Source: Xanthobacter autotrophicus
GTDB taxonomy: Bacteria; Pseudomonadota; Alphaproteobacteria; Rhizobiales; Xanthobacteraceae
Length of the DNA: 64,000 bases
Assembly (NCBI RefSeq): GCF_005871085.1
Contig: NZ_VAUP01000035.1
Coordinates: 124,001 to 188,000, forward strand
Reading direction: 5' to 3'
Every line of letters starts with the position of its first letter. Positions within the stretch are counted from its first letter, which is position 1. A model generated the notes under the pieces. The model had not been told where the DNA came from, made no database searches, and was given only the letters and a program-made list of their open reading frames with translations. Of this stretch, positions 1 to 8,048 are shown in pieces. Made by a program: the position numbers and the translations under genes.

Positions 1-306
1 TCCTACCTCTATTCCACCCTGAAAGTGCCGTGCCTGCCCGTCGCCCTCAATTCCGGGCTCTGCTGGCCGCGCCGGGCCTTCATCCTGCGGCCCGGCACCA
101 TCCTGGTGGAAGTGCTGGAGCCGATCCCCCCTGGCCTCAGCCGCGCCACCTTCATGGCGCGCCTGGAACACGACATCGAAACGGCCAGCGATCGCCTCCT
201 GCTGGAAGGGTTGAATGACCTGGGTACGGCAGCTCCCGCCGACATCCGGCGACCCGCCGGAACCACCGCTGATCCCCGTTTTCCACCGCCTGTGGAAAAC
301 TCTTGA
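1..306 (+). CDS. plsC: 1-acyl-sn-glycerol-3-phosphate acyltransferase, C-terminal part
   Basis: The gene enters from the left edge, so only about 101 C-terminal residues are present. They match the end of PlsC, which acylates lysophosphatidic acid to phosphatidic acid at the inner membrane. Seen: a VPCLPVALNSG strand, WPRR, then RPGTILVEVLEPIPPGL and an FMARLEHDIETASDRLL helix, the usual order at the end of this family. The HX4D and FPEG catalytic blocks lie outside the window. The last ~35 residues are a proline-rich, poorly conserved tail. A 9-bp inverted repeat overlaps the last codons. Confidence 0.8.
   Translation, partial: SYLYSTLKVPCLPVALNSGLCWPRRAFILRPGTILVEVLEPIPPGLSRATFMARLEHDIETASDRLLLEGLNDLGTAAPADIRRPAGTTADPRFPPPVENS
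278..300. repeat. 9-bp inverted repeat at the end of plsC
   Basis: GTTTTCCAC and GTGGAAAAC form perfect 9-bp arms around a 5-base loop (287-291), just before the plsC stop at 304. No T-tract follows, so it is a weak terminator at best. Each arm resembles a DnaA-box variant (TTTTCCAC), but one pair of sites is not enough to call an origin. Confidence 0.5.
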
Positions 307-322
307 TCGAGGCCCGGATATC

Positions 323-337
323 GTTCTAGTTTCGTTC
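323..337 (+). promoter_or_regulatory. LexA (SOS) box upstream of the 340-741 gene
   Basis: The sequence GTTCTAGTTTCGTTC is an exact GTTC-N7-GTTC direct repeat, the LexA operator described for Alphaproteobacteria. It ends two bases before the ATG at 340, so LexA bound here would block initiation or early elongation. A near-identical site (14 of 15 bases) lies upstream of the island integrase at 29,208. Confidence 0.7.
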
Positions 338-339
338 TC

Positions 340-741
340 ATGAACGCAACTGATTCGCTCCTCGTCCCCCTTGTGGATGCCGGCAACCTCAACGGTTTGA
401 AGCACGGCCTCGGCTCGCGCTACCGCTTTTGGCGCGACGAGAGCGGCGTGCGTCACGTGTTCTCCGTATATCCTGCCGACGCCGCGCCCGATTATCCCGA
501 CGCCCTGGCGGTGGTCACCCGGCGCACGCCGGCGGGCGCCATTGCCATGTGGGCCGGCCCTGCCGGCGAGGCCGCGCGGAACGCCGCGTTGCGCACCCAT
601 GGGGATGAGATCCACATCCACGTTTTCGGCGAGGAGGGCGCGCCCACCCTGCGCCGCCTCATGGACCGCGGCACCGTCCTTTCGGCCCCCCGCGCCACCG
701 GCTTGCCCCGCTGCCGCAACGACCGCCGCCACGCCGCCTGA
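340..741 (+). CDS. Hypothetical protein, probably SOS-controlled
   Basis: This encodes 133 residues of unrecognised family. It has no signal peptide or membrane segment. A compact first half (GLGSRYRFWRDESGVRHVFSVYP) is followed by VVTRRTPAGAIAMWAGPAG and HGDEIHIHVFGE, suggesting a small mixed alpha/beta cytoplasmic protein. The tail is arginine-rich. The ATG at 340 sits immediately behind a LexA-type box, which implies induction by DNA damage. There is no good Shine-Dalgarno sequence because the operator occupies that position, so the transcript may be nearly leaderless. Function unknown; the regulation is inferred from the operator alone. Confidence 0.55.
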   Translation: MNATDSLLVPLVDAGNLNGLKHGLGSRYRFWRDESGVRHVFSVYPADAAPDYPDALAVVTRRTPAGAIAMWAGPAGEAARNAALRTHGDEIHIHVFGEEGAPTLRRLMDRGTVLSAPRATGLPRCRNDRRHAA

Positions 742-846
742 GGACGAAAAGGGTGATCGCGTGGATCGGCCGTTCGTCAAGTAGGAATGGCGGCGGAAGG
801 AGTCTTTCGGATTAAGTCTGCTATTGCGACCGGGCACGGTGCGAGC

Positions 847-870
847 CCTCTCCCGCGCGCGCGGGAGAGG
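847..870. repeat. Perfect 24-bp GC palindrome in a dispersed intergenic repeat
   Basis: The 278-base gap between the 340-741 gene and the ChaC-like gene holds a perfect 24-bp palindrome: arms CCTCTCCC and GGGAGAGG around alternating GC. A similar cassette (gaccgggc, then ccctctcccgc, then gggagaggg) recurs at about 15,770-15,905. It looks like a dispersed REP-like intergenic element. Confidence 0.5.
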
Positions 871-1020
871 CAGGGTCAGGCCGAGGGTCGTTCTGCGCGA
901 CGCCACCAGCGAGGATTGGGGAGACGTTCCCCCCTCCCCGTCTGCGGGAGCGGGGCGACCGCCATCCGTTCAAGCTCGGCTGAACCCGGCAGCGCTTCAG
1001 CCGTCCGATGAAACCCGCCC

Positions 1021-1668
1021 TCAGGGCAGCGTGTCCTCTTCGTCGCCCGCCGGCAGCTCGGCCGGAGCGCCATGCCCACCCGCCAGATGGTGGACGATGA
1101 ACGACAGCGCCGCATCGCGAATGCCAAGGCCTTCCAGCGCCTTCACGGTGGCGACCACATAATCCGTGTTCGGCCCCGACTTGCCGTGGGAGCGCCGCAC
1201 CAGGTGGAGCTGGTCCTGCAACGTCAGCCCCCGCGCGTATTGGGGATGGGCGCGGTTCACCAGATAGGCCACGGCCGGCGCCTCGCGACCGGAGCCGTCC
1301 AGGAGGGAGACGCGGCGCGTCACCTCGCGATAGACGCCGGAAATCTGCTCCCGCTCGGTGAGATAGGCATGGGTCTGCGGCCAGTCCGCCGCCGCGACCC
1401 GATAGGCGATGCCACGGCAGGAGCCGCCCAGATCCAGCCCCAGCACGAGGCCCGGCTGTTCCGGTGTACCGCGATGGTGAAACGAATAGACACACAGGGT
1501 CCGGTGGGCGCCGGTGAGCCGAGCCTCGCACCGCTCGGCGAAGGCGAAGCCGGGATTCCACATGAGTGAGCCATAGGCGAACACCCAGACATCGCCAGAA
1601 TGGGGATCCAGCCCGCCCGCCGGCCGCGCCGCACTGCCGCCCCTGCCCGCCCCTTGCTCGTCCGCCAT
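1021..1668 (-). CDS. ChaC-like gamma-glutamylcyclotransferase
   Basis: This 215-residue protein has the hallmark VFAYGSLMWNPGF start of ChaC, followed by RRT-type segments, FHHRGTPEQPGLVLGLD, the catalytic-glutamate region (LTEREQISGVYREV) and a C-terminal GPNTDYV motif. The family releases 5-oxoproline from glutathione or gamma-glutamyl peptides in the cytoplasm. I chose the ATG at 1668; an upstream in-frame ATG at 1707 would add 13 residues, and neither has a strong Shine-Dalgarno. It stands alone. Confidence 0.75.
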   Translation of the reverse strand: MADEQGAGRGGSAARPAGGLDPHSGDVWVFAYGSLMWNPGFAFAERCEARLTGAHRTLCVYSFHHRGTPEQPGLVLGLDLGGSCRGIAYRVAAADWPQTHAYLTEREQISGVYREVTRRVSLLDGSGREAPAVAYLVNRAHPQYARGLTLQDQLHLVRRSHGKSGPNTDYVVATVKALEGLGIRDAALSFIVHHLAGGHGAPAELPAGDEEDTLP

Positions 1669-1937
1669 GGATGCGCCCGACGCTCCAGCCGTGTGGTTAA
1701 CGCGCATCCCGCGCGCGCCCGCCTGCGCTCCGCGCGACGCCCTCGGGCGTTGACAGAAGCGCCAGACCGTCGCCTAACAGCCAGCACCTGCCGCCGCAAG
1801 CATGCGCCCGGTCCGCCTTTGGGCGAAACCGGCAGAGCTCGCGGGCGTAAACCGAATTCCTGCCCACCCGTCGGAGCCTGTTCGCGCGGCCTGGACCCGC
1901 ACGACGGCCCCGGAGGCCGCCACTCCCAGGGACGTTC

Positions 1938-3002
1938 ATGACCGCCACCGACGCCCTTCCTCCTCGCCGCAAGCCATGGCTCGTCATCATTCCCCTGGCG
2001 CTCGTGGTGATCGTCGCCGTCATCTGGAGCGGCCTGTGGTTCTATGCGGCGAACCGCGCCCAGGGCGAGATTGATGCCTGGATCGGCCGGGAGGCCCAGC
2101 TCGGCCGTATCTGGGGCTGCTCCGACCGCACCCTCGGCGGGTTCCCGTTCCGCTTCGAACTGCGCTGCCAGAGCCCGACGCTGGAGACGCGCGGCGGCGA
2201 CGCCATGCGCTTCACCGCAGTCTCAACCCACGTGGTGGCGCAGGTGTGGGCGCCCAGCCACATCGTCGCCGAGTTCGCCGGCCCGGCACGGGTCGAGGAC
2301 CTCAACACCGGCAGCGCCTATGCGGCCAACTGGTCGCTGTTGCAGATGAGCGGCGTCGGCGACCTCACCGGGCGGCCGCAGCGCTTCTCGCTGCAGGCCC
2401 ACGACATGCGGATCGAGCAGCCGGGCTCCGCCGGCACGCAGCCGTTGTCCCTCGCCACGGCCCGCCTGTTCGAGTTCCATGCCCGCCGCGCGCCCGGCGC
2501 GGACGGCAAGCCCGATGGGGTGGACTATGCTTCCGGCATGCGCGACGGGCAGAGCGCGGTGCTCAATGCGCTCGGTGTCACCGGACCGGTGGACATGACC
2601 CTTCAGGGCACCGTCAGCGCTTCGGCGGACCTGCGCCCCATGCCGGTGACCCAGCGCCTGAGGGCGTGGGCGGCCGCCGGGGGAATGGCGACGCTGGAGC
2701 GCTTCGCGGTGACCTCGCCCAAGCTCGCAGTGACCTCCACCGGCGCCGTCTCGCTGGATCCGCAGGGGCGGCTCAACGGCAAGCTCGACCTCGGCTTCGC
2801 CGGCCTCAACGATCTGGTGAAGGGGCTCGACCGGGCCGGCGTGATCCCGCGCGAGGTCTCGCCCATCGTCGGCGCCCTCGCCATGGTGGGCAAGCAAGGC
2901 CCGGTGGAAGGACGCCAGGGCACCACCTTCGCGCTGAGCTTCGACGCCGGCACGCTCAAGCTCGCCGGCTTCCCGGTGGGCATCGTGCCGCCTCTGTTCT
3001 GA
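1938..3002 (+). CDS. DUF2125 domain protein, membrane-anchored
   Basis: The protein has 354 residues with one N-terminal membrane segment (residues ~14-36) and a long periplasmic part rich in beta-strand repeats. The order ANRAQGEIDAWIGREAQLGRIWGCSDRTLGGFPFRFELRC, then VVAQVWAPSHIVAEFAGPA, matches the DUF2125 family found across Alphaproteobacteria. Two cysteines flank the GGFPFRFEL motif and may pair. The biochemical role is unknown. The stop codon lies in the stem of a hairpin shared with the convergent phnM gene. Confidence 0.75.
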   Translation: MTATDALPPRRKPWLVIIPLALVVIVAVIWSGLWFYAANRAQGEIDAWIGREAQLGRIWGCSDRTLGGFPFRFELRCQSPTLETRGGDAMRFTAVSTHVVAQVWAPSHIVAEFAGPARVEDLNTGSAYAANWSLLQMSGVGDLTGRPQRFSLQAHDMRIEQPGSAGTQPLSLATARLFEFHARRAPGADGKPDGVDYASGMRDGQSAVLNALGVTGPVDMTLQGTVSASADLRPMPVTQRLRAWAAAGGMATLERFAVTSPKLAVTSTGAVSLDPQGRLNGKLDLGFAGLNDLVKGLDRAGVIPREVSPIVGALAMVGKQGPVEGRQGTTFALSFDAGTLKLAGFPVGIVPPLF

Positions 3003-3024
3003 ACCGCGCCCGAGCGGTTCAGAA
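2997..3024. terminator. Bidirectional hairpin holding two convergent stop codons
   Basis: Arms TTCTGAACCGC (2997-3007) and GCGGTTCAGAA (3014-3024) pair perfectly over 11 bp around a 6-base loop. The TGA of the DUF2125 gene lies in one arm and the TGA of phnM in the other. There is no strong T-tract either way, so it may act as a 3'-end stabiliser or weak terminator. Confidence 0.6.
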
Positions 3025-4152
3025 CACCCGCTCGCCCTCCACCATCACCTGACGCACCACGGGCGTCGTGTCCACGAGCCGGAAGCGCAGCAGGTCAGCC
3101 CGAAGCCCCGCGGCGAGCCGGCCGCGATCGGCCAGATCCGCCATTTCTGCCGGGTTGCGGGTGACGAGCGCCATGGCGCGCGGCAGCGTCAGGCCATCGG
3201 CGAGATGCAGCCGCACCGCCGCCTGGAGCAGGCTCGCCGGCACGTAGTCGGAGGCGAGGGCATCCACCAGCCCCTCCCCCGCCAGCGCCCCCATGGCGAC
3301 GCCGCCGGAGTGGGAGCCGCCGCGCACCACGTTCGGCGCGCCACCGATGGTGGCAAGTCCCGCCGCACGCGCCGCGACGGCAGCATCCCGGGTGGTGGGG
3401 AACTCGCTCACCATGCAGCCGGCCTCCTGGGCGAGCCGCACGTGATCCTCCGTGGTGTCGTCGTGGCTGGCGCGCACCATGCCGGTGGCCGCCAGCATCT
3501 CCACCAGCGGGGCGAAATTGCGCTCCACGTTGGAGCGGCCGCGCGCGGTGCGCTCGGCGATCTCGCGCTCGGCCTCGCCCGCATCCTTGCCGATGCCGAG
3601 GAGGAAGCCGCGCAGCACATCCACGTTGCGCCACTGCCGGGCGCCGGGCGTGTGGTCCATGAGGGAGGCGAAGGCCAGCGTGGACCGCGCCAGCGCCGGC
3701 TCCACCAGCGCCAGCAGGTCCGGATCCGTCATCTCGCAGCGCAGGTGGACGAGGTGGTGGGCGCGGAACAGGCCGGCGCCATCCTCCACGGCGTCGAGCA
3801 TCAGCTCGAACAGGTCCCGCCGCTCCGCCTTGGCCTGGTCGAAGCCGCCGGCGCAGATGGCGTCGAACACGGTGGTGATGCCGCTCGCCACCGTCTGCCC
3901 GTCATGGGCCAGCGCGGCGGCTCGCGCATCCGGCCAGAACACCTTGGGGCGCGGCACGAAATGGCCTTCCAGCGCATCGGTGTGCAGGTCGACGATGCCG
4001 GGGGCGATGAAGTCGCCGTCGCAGTCGATGGCGCTCGGCGCCTGAGCCCGGCCGGCATCCACGGCGGCGATGACGCCGTCGCGGACGGTGAGGGTGCCGT
4101 CGATCACCTCGTCGTCGAGGATCAGGCGGGCGTTGGTGTAGACGGTTTCCAT
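3019..4152 (-). CDS. phnM: Alpha-D-ribose 1-methylphosphonate 5-triphosphate diphosphatase
   Basis: The 377-residue product is PhnM, an amidohydrolase-fold enzyme that removes pyrophosphate from ribosyl-phosphonate triphosphate in the C-P lyase route. Seen: the metal motif DLHTDALEGH near residue 54, the HLRCE region, SHDDTTEDHV, NVVRGGSHSGGVAMG and SDYVPASLLQAA. Length is typical. The ATG at 4152 begins METVYTNARLIL, the usual start. No other phn gene is visible; it follows a membrane-protein gene by 74 bases and may share its transcript. Confidence 0.88.
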   Translation of the reverse strand: METVYTNARLILDDEVIDGTLTVRDGVIAAVDAGRAQAPSAIDCDGDFIAPGIVDLHTDALEGHFVPRPKVFWPDARAAALAHDGQTVASGITTVFDAICAGGFDQAKAERRDLFELMLDAVEDGAGLFRAHHLVHLRCEMTDPDLLALVEPALARSTLAFASLMDHTPGARQWRNVDVLRGFLLGIGKDAGEAEREIAERTARGRSNVERNFAPLVEMLAATGMVRASHDDTTEDHVRLAQEAGCMVSEFPTTRDAAVAARAAGLATIGGAPNVVRGGSHSGGVAMGALAGEGLVDALASDYVPASLLQAAVRLHLADGLTLPRAMALVTRNPAEMADLADRGRLAAGLRADLLRFRLVDTTPVVRQVMVEGERVF

Positions 4153-4226
4153 AGGGGGCTCTGTACCGGAAAGGGGCATGCCTTGCACCGGACCGTGACG
4201 GCCGGGTGACGGCACGCCCCTGCGGT

Positions 4227-5846
4227 TCAGGACGGCGGAGCGCTGGGCGGGACCACCTTGTAGAGCTGGAAGCGCTCGCCCTCGAACACCAGCTTCAGCC
4301 GGTCGCTGTCCGGGTTCGGCGCGCCGCGCTCGGTGAAGAGCACGTAGACATAGTCGAAATTCTGCGGCCACAGGTCCCAGTAGCGCGGGCCGTCGGCGCT
4401 CGGCTCCTCCTCGGTCACGAGCAGCTGCTCGATCTGGGGCGGGGTGCCGTCCTCGGTGTCCACATGGCTGCGGTAGGGCTCGTGCACGCGCAGGATCTGC
4501 TTGCCCTTCACCGCGAAGGCGGTGGTGACCAGCGACGACTTCTCGATCATGGCGAGGCAGGCGGCGTGGACGAGGCCGAGGTCGCGCGGGTCGTTGCCGC
4601 CGTTGATGTCGGCATAGGCGACGAGGATGCGGGAGCCGGGCTTGATCTGCTCCACCGACTGGCGGAACGCCACCGTCCACTGCGACAGACGATCCCACAC
4701 CACCTGAACCTCGCCCACCCGCACCGCCAGCAGCAGGATAAGCACCACGGCGAAGCCGCGCCGGGCCAGGCGATGGCGCAGGTCCGCCCGCAGCGCGGCG
4801 AGCACGAAGAAGGCGATGGCCACCGGCAGGCGCTGGTCCGCCATATAGCTCGCGAACACCACACGGGGCATGGCGAGATAGACCGCGCCAGCCACCAGAA
4901 GCAGCGGCAGCATCAGCGAATGCACATGGAGCAGGCGGTGCCGGGCGGCCCAGATGCCCGCTCCCACCACCACGGCGGTCAACAGGATGGCCACATAATC
5001 GAAATAGACGTTCACGACCATTTCGAGGCCTTCGACCTTGCCCTGTGGCTCCCAGATGTTCTCGCTGCTGAGGCCCCAGGTGGGGCTGGCGATCAACAGC
5101 GGGACAATGGGCAGGAAGGGCAGGCCCGCGGCCACGAAGGTAGCGAGCCGCGGGCCCAGCGGCCGGCCACGGCCCTGGCGAAGGCGATCCAACTCGAAGG
5201 CCAGCAGGCCGACGCCGTAGACCCCCGCAGCGAACAGGTGGCAGAAGAACAGCGCCACCACGAACACGGTGGAGACCATGAAGCGCCACGGCCACGGCCG
5301 GTCGCGCAGGAAGGCCCAGGCGGCGAGGGCGAACAGCGCCAGCCCGATGCCGAAATAATAATTCATTACCCCGATGAGGAAGATGGCGTTGTAGAGCAGC
5401 GGAAAGGCCACCAGAGGCAACGCCGACCACATGCCGAACAGCGCCCTGTTAAGCGTCAGCGTTCCGCCCGCGATGAGGGCGAAGCACAACAGGGTATAGA
5501 TCTCGCCGGCGGTATAGATGTCGGTGACGCGGTCGATGACCGGAACGATGAGGTCCATCATCACATTCGGAAGGATGGACCACTTGAGAAAATAGAAGCG
5601 CGCGATGTCGGGGTCGTGGGGCAGCTCGGCGATGACGTGCATGCGCGCGAGATGGTTCACATAGTCCGACAGGGGCGGCAGGGGGTGCGTCAGGATGGGC
5701 ACCGCCACCAGCGCGAAACAGGCGACGAACAGCAGGGCGATCCAGCGGCCGCGCAGATCATGGGGCAGGCGCGGCGGTGCGGCGCGGCCGGGGTGGCCGG
5801 GAGCGGGGTGGGGCATCAGCGGCGACGGTGACGAGGACGTGGTCAT
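4227..5846 (-). CDS. Polytopic membrane protein, GT-C-like
   Basis: This 539-residue protein has a proline-rich N-terminus, then about 10-12 hydrophobic segments, then a ~120-residue soluble C-terminal domain ending LYKVVPPSAPPS. The first loop PPLSDYVNHLARMHVI resembles the acidic first-loop motif of GT-C glycosyltransferases and related uncharacterised bacterial membrane proteins. The C-terminal part (VLFTERGAPNPD) has no recognisable catalytic motif. The start at 5846 (MTTSSSPSPL) was chosen because the upstream extension is not protein-like. Transcribed toward phnM. Function unknown. Confidence 0.65.
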   Translation of the reverse strand: MTTSSSPSPLMPHPAPGHPGRAAPPRLPHDLRGRWIALLFVACFALVAVPILTHPLPPLSDYVNHLARMHVIAELPHDPDIARFYFLKWSILPNVMMDLIVPVIDRVTDIYTAGEIYTLLCFALIAGGTLTLNRALFGMWSALPLVAFPLLYNAIFLIGVMNYYFGIGLALFALAAWAFLRDRPWPWRFMVSTVFVVALFFCHLFAAGVYGVGLLAFELDRLRQGRGRPLGPRLATFVAAGLPFLPIVPLLIASPTWGLSSENIWEPQGKVEGLEMVVNVYFDYVAILLTAVVVGAGIWAARHRLLHVHSLMLPLLLVAGAVYLAMPRVVFASYMADQRLPVAIAFFVLAALRADLRHRLARRGFAVVLILLLAVRVGEVQVVWDRLSQWTVAFRQSVEQIKPGSRILVAYADINGGNDPRDLGLVHAACLAMIEKSSLVTTAFAVKGKQILRVHEPYRSHVDTEDGTPPQIEQLLVTEEEPSADGPRYWDLWPQNFDYVYVLFTERGAPNPDSDRLKLVFEGERFQLYKVVPPSAPPS

Positions 5847-6444
5847 GTGGGCCGTGCGATCTCTGGCGAATGGCTGGAGGGGGAGGCAGCAGCGTCCTGA
5901 AGGCAGGCCCGCACCCGGGGTTGATTCGACACCTGCCCCCGTTTCGGGATGGATTTCATTTCCCGGATCAATGCCTTGTGGGCCGATCTGGTCGCAGCGT
6001 CCGCAATGCGAATGCCACGACCGGCCCCGAGAGCGCGATCCGGACAGGCGGCCCGGCAAAGCGCCCTCTCAATCCTGGATAGGGAACGCATCGTCCGATC
6101 AGCTCGCGATACGGGCCAATCGGCGCGTGCTCTGGCGCGCCGGGGCTGTTGACCTCCCGAATGTGTTGGGCCGGTGGCCGCTTCTGATCACCTTTCCGCG
6201 AGCAGCGAAAGACTGACGTTGCGGCAGTCAAGCGAAAGACCGGGTCGCGCGCCGCTCGCCGCCTTGCCCTTTCACGGCGCCGGGGAAACGGCTAGAACGG
6301 CGCCGCGCCGGTGCACGCCGGCTCTTGGGCATGCGCCGGCCGGCCTGCGTCGCAAGCTGATCGGGTCAGCGTTCCCTTTCTTAAATTTGGCGACGGATCA
6401 ACCGATCAGGCAGGTTCCGCCTGTTGGGTCCGGCGCCAAGGACC
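5847..6444. other. Divergent intergenic region, no gene seen
   Basis: About 600 bases separate the membrane-protein gene from argB. No convincing coding frame, RNA gene or long repeat was found. Promoters for both flanking genes are expected here, but no clear -35/-10 pair stands out. Confidence 0.4.
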
Positions 6445-7353
6445 ATGAGCGAGCCCGTCATGAACGAGCCCCTTTCCGCGTCGGTGTCGGAAGCCCAGTT
6501 GCAGGCCGAGGTTCTGGCCAAGGCGCTGCCCCACATGCAGCGCTACGACGACGCCATCGTCGTGGTGAAATACGGCGGCCACGCCATCAGCGGCGAGGAG
6601 GGTGCGCGCACCTTCGCGCAGGACATCGTTCTGCTCGAGCAGTCGGGCGTGAACCCGGTGGTGGTGCACGGCGGCGGCCCGCAGATCGGCGCCATGCTGG
6701 CAAAGCTCGGCATCAAGTCGGAATTCGCGGCCGGCCTGCGCATCACCGACAAGGCGACGGTCGAGATCGTCGAGATGGTGCTGGCCGGCTCCATCAACAA
6801 GCAGATCGTGGGCTTCATCAACGAGGCCGGCGGCAAGGCCATCGGCCTGTGCGGCAAGGACGGCAACATGGTCCGCGCCCGCAAGGCCAACCGCGTGGTG
6901 GTGGACAACGACCAGGTGGTGGACCTCGGCTTCGTGGGCGAGCCGGACACGGTGGACACCACCGTGCTCGACCAGATCCTCGGCCGCGAGCTGATCCCGG
7001 TGCTGGCCCCGGTGGCGGCGGCGGTGGACGGCGGCACCTACAATGTGAACGCCGATACCTTCGCCGGCGCCATCGCCGGCGCGCTGGGGGCCAAGCGCTT
7101 CCTGCTGCTCACCGACGTGCCCGGCGTGCTGGACAAGAACAAGCAGCTGCTGCCGAAGCTCACCATCGCCGAGGTCCGGGCTTTGATCGCCGACGGCACC
7201 ATTTCCGGCGGCATGATCCCGAAGGTGGAGACCTGCATCTACGCCCTGGAGGCGGGCGTGGAAGGCGTCGTCATCCTCGACGGCAAGGTGCCCCACGCGG
7301 TGCTGCTGGAGTTGCTCACCGACCACGGCGCGGGCACGCTGATCACCCGCTGA
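6445..7353 (+). CDS. argB: Acetylglutamate kinase
   Basis: This 302-residue protein phosphorylates N-acetylglutamate, the second step of arginine synthesis. Seen: KYGGHAI (residues ~42-48), [11 protein letters not shown] (~73-82), [28 protein letters not shown] and the C-terminal [10 protein letters not shown] motif. The long N-terminal helix ([20 protein letters not shown]) is typical of arginine-inhibited hexameric forms. The start is uncertain: ATG 6445 lies 2 bases after AAGGA, while ATG 6460 gives better spacing; a TTG at 6424 is less likely. It overlaps the convergent acetyltransferase gene by 11 bases. Confidence 0.93.
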   Translation: MSEPVMNEPLSASVSEAQLQAEVLAKALPHMQRYDDAIVVVKYGGHAISGEEGARTFAQDIVLLEQSGVNPVVVHGGGPQIGAMLAKLGIKSEFAAGLRITDKATVEIVEMVLAGSINKQIVGFINEAGGKAIGLCGKDGNMVRARKANRVVVDNDQVVDLGFVGEPDTVDTTVLDQILGRELIPVLAPVAAAVDGGTYNVNADTFAGAIAGALGAKRFLLLTDVPGVLDKNKQLLPKLTIAEVRALIADGTISGGMIPKVETCIYALEAGVEGVVILDGKVPHAVLLELLTDHGAGTLITR

Positions 7354-7885
7354 AGCTGAGGTCCGCCTCCTCGGGCACGCCATCGGCGCCCCGCCCGAGG
7401 GGGCGTTGCATCAGTACCGTATCGATCCACCGGCCGAACTTCAGGCCGGTGGCGGGCAGGACGCCGATGTCGGCGAAGCCGCAGGCGCGGTGGAGGCCGA
7501 TGGAGCCTTCATTGGCACTGTCGCCGATCACCGCGACCATCTGGCGGAAGCCTGCGGCCTCGCACGTCGCAATGAGCGCCTCCAGCAGCGTGCGGCCGAT
7601 CCCACGCCCCTGCGCCGCCGGCGCCACATAGATGGAATTCTCCACGGTGTGGCGATAGGCGATGCGCGGACGGAACGCGCTGGCATAGGCATAGCCCAGC
7701 ACCACCCCGCCCTCTTCCATCACCAGATAGGGAAAGCCCGACTCCACCAATGCCGCATGGCGGCGCGTCATCTCGCTGACGCCGGGCGGTGTCAGCTCGA
7801 ACGAGGCGGTGCCGGTGCGCACGGCCTCGTCATAGATGGCGGCGATGGCGGGGATGTCGTCAGGTGTGGCGGGGCGGATGGTCAT
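7343..7885 (-). CDS. GNAT acetyltransferase, phosphinothricin/methionine sulfoximine type
   Basis: This 180-residue GNAT protein begins [31 protein letters not shown], typical of the Pat/Bar/MnaT group that N-acetylates phosphinothricin or methionine sulfoximine-like amino acids. The acetyl-CoA loop [10 protein letters not shown] lies at residues ~92-100, and a conserved [26 protein letters not shown] block follows. Cytoplasmic. It overlaps the 3' end of argB by 11 bases. The substrate cannot be settled from sequence. Confidence 0.8.
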   Translation of the reverse strand: MTIRPATPDDIPAIAAIYDEAVRTGTASFELTPPGVSEMTRRHAALVESGFPYLVMEEGGVVLGYAYASAFRPRIAYRHTVENSIYVAPAAQGRGIGRTLLEALIATCEAAGFRQMVAVIGDSANEGSIGLHRACGFADIGVLPATGLKFGRWIDTVLMQRPLGRGADGVPEEADLSFSG

Positions 7886-7982
7886 GCCGGCCTTTTACGG
7901 CAGGTGGCCCGCCCCTGAAAAGGGCGGTCGCACCCGAGCCCGAAATGGAACGTCTTGCCCCCGAGACGCTTGATCTGCGATT

Positions 7983-8001
7983 ATCATACACGATATATCA
8001 T
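7983..8001. promoter_or_regulatory. Candidate GntR operator upstream of the GldA-like gene
   Basis: An AT-rich site, ATCATACACGATATATCAT, lies 47 bases before the dehydrogenase ATG in otherwise GC-rich DNA. It shares the GATATAT core with sites at 9186 and 15,683 that precede the other two units of this cluster. The palindromic octamer GATATATC sits at its centre. Confidence 0.5.
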
Positions 8002-8048
8002 GTTCGGACAGACGCCCACCGGGCGGGCCCCGGACATGGAGGGAGCAG

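Noticed and set aside
4206-5831. A 541-codon open frame antisense to the membrane-protein gene.
   Set aside because: Its product is rich in Gly, His, Arg and Glu with no domain, as expected for a shadow frame of a high-GC gene with strong codon bias.
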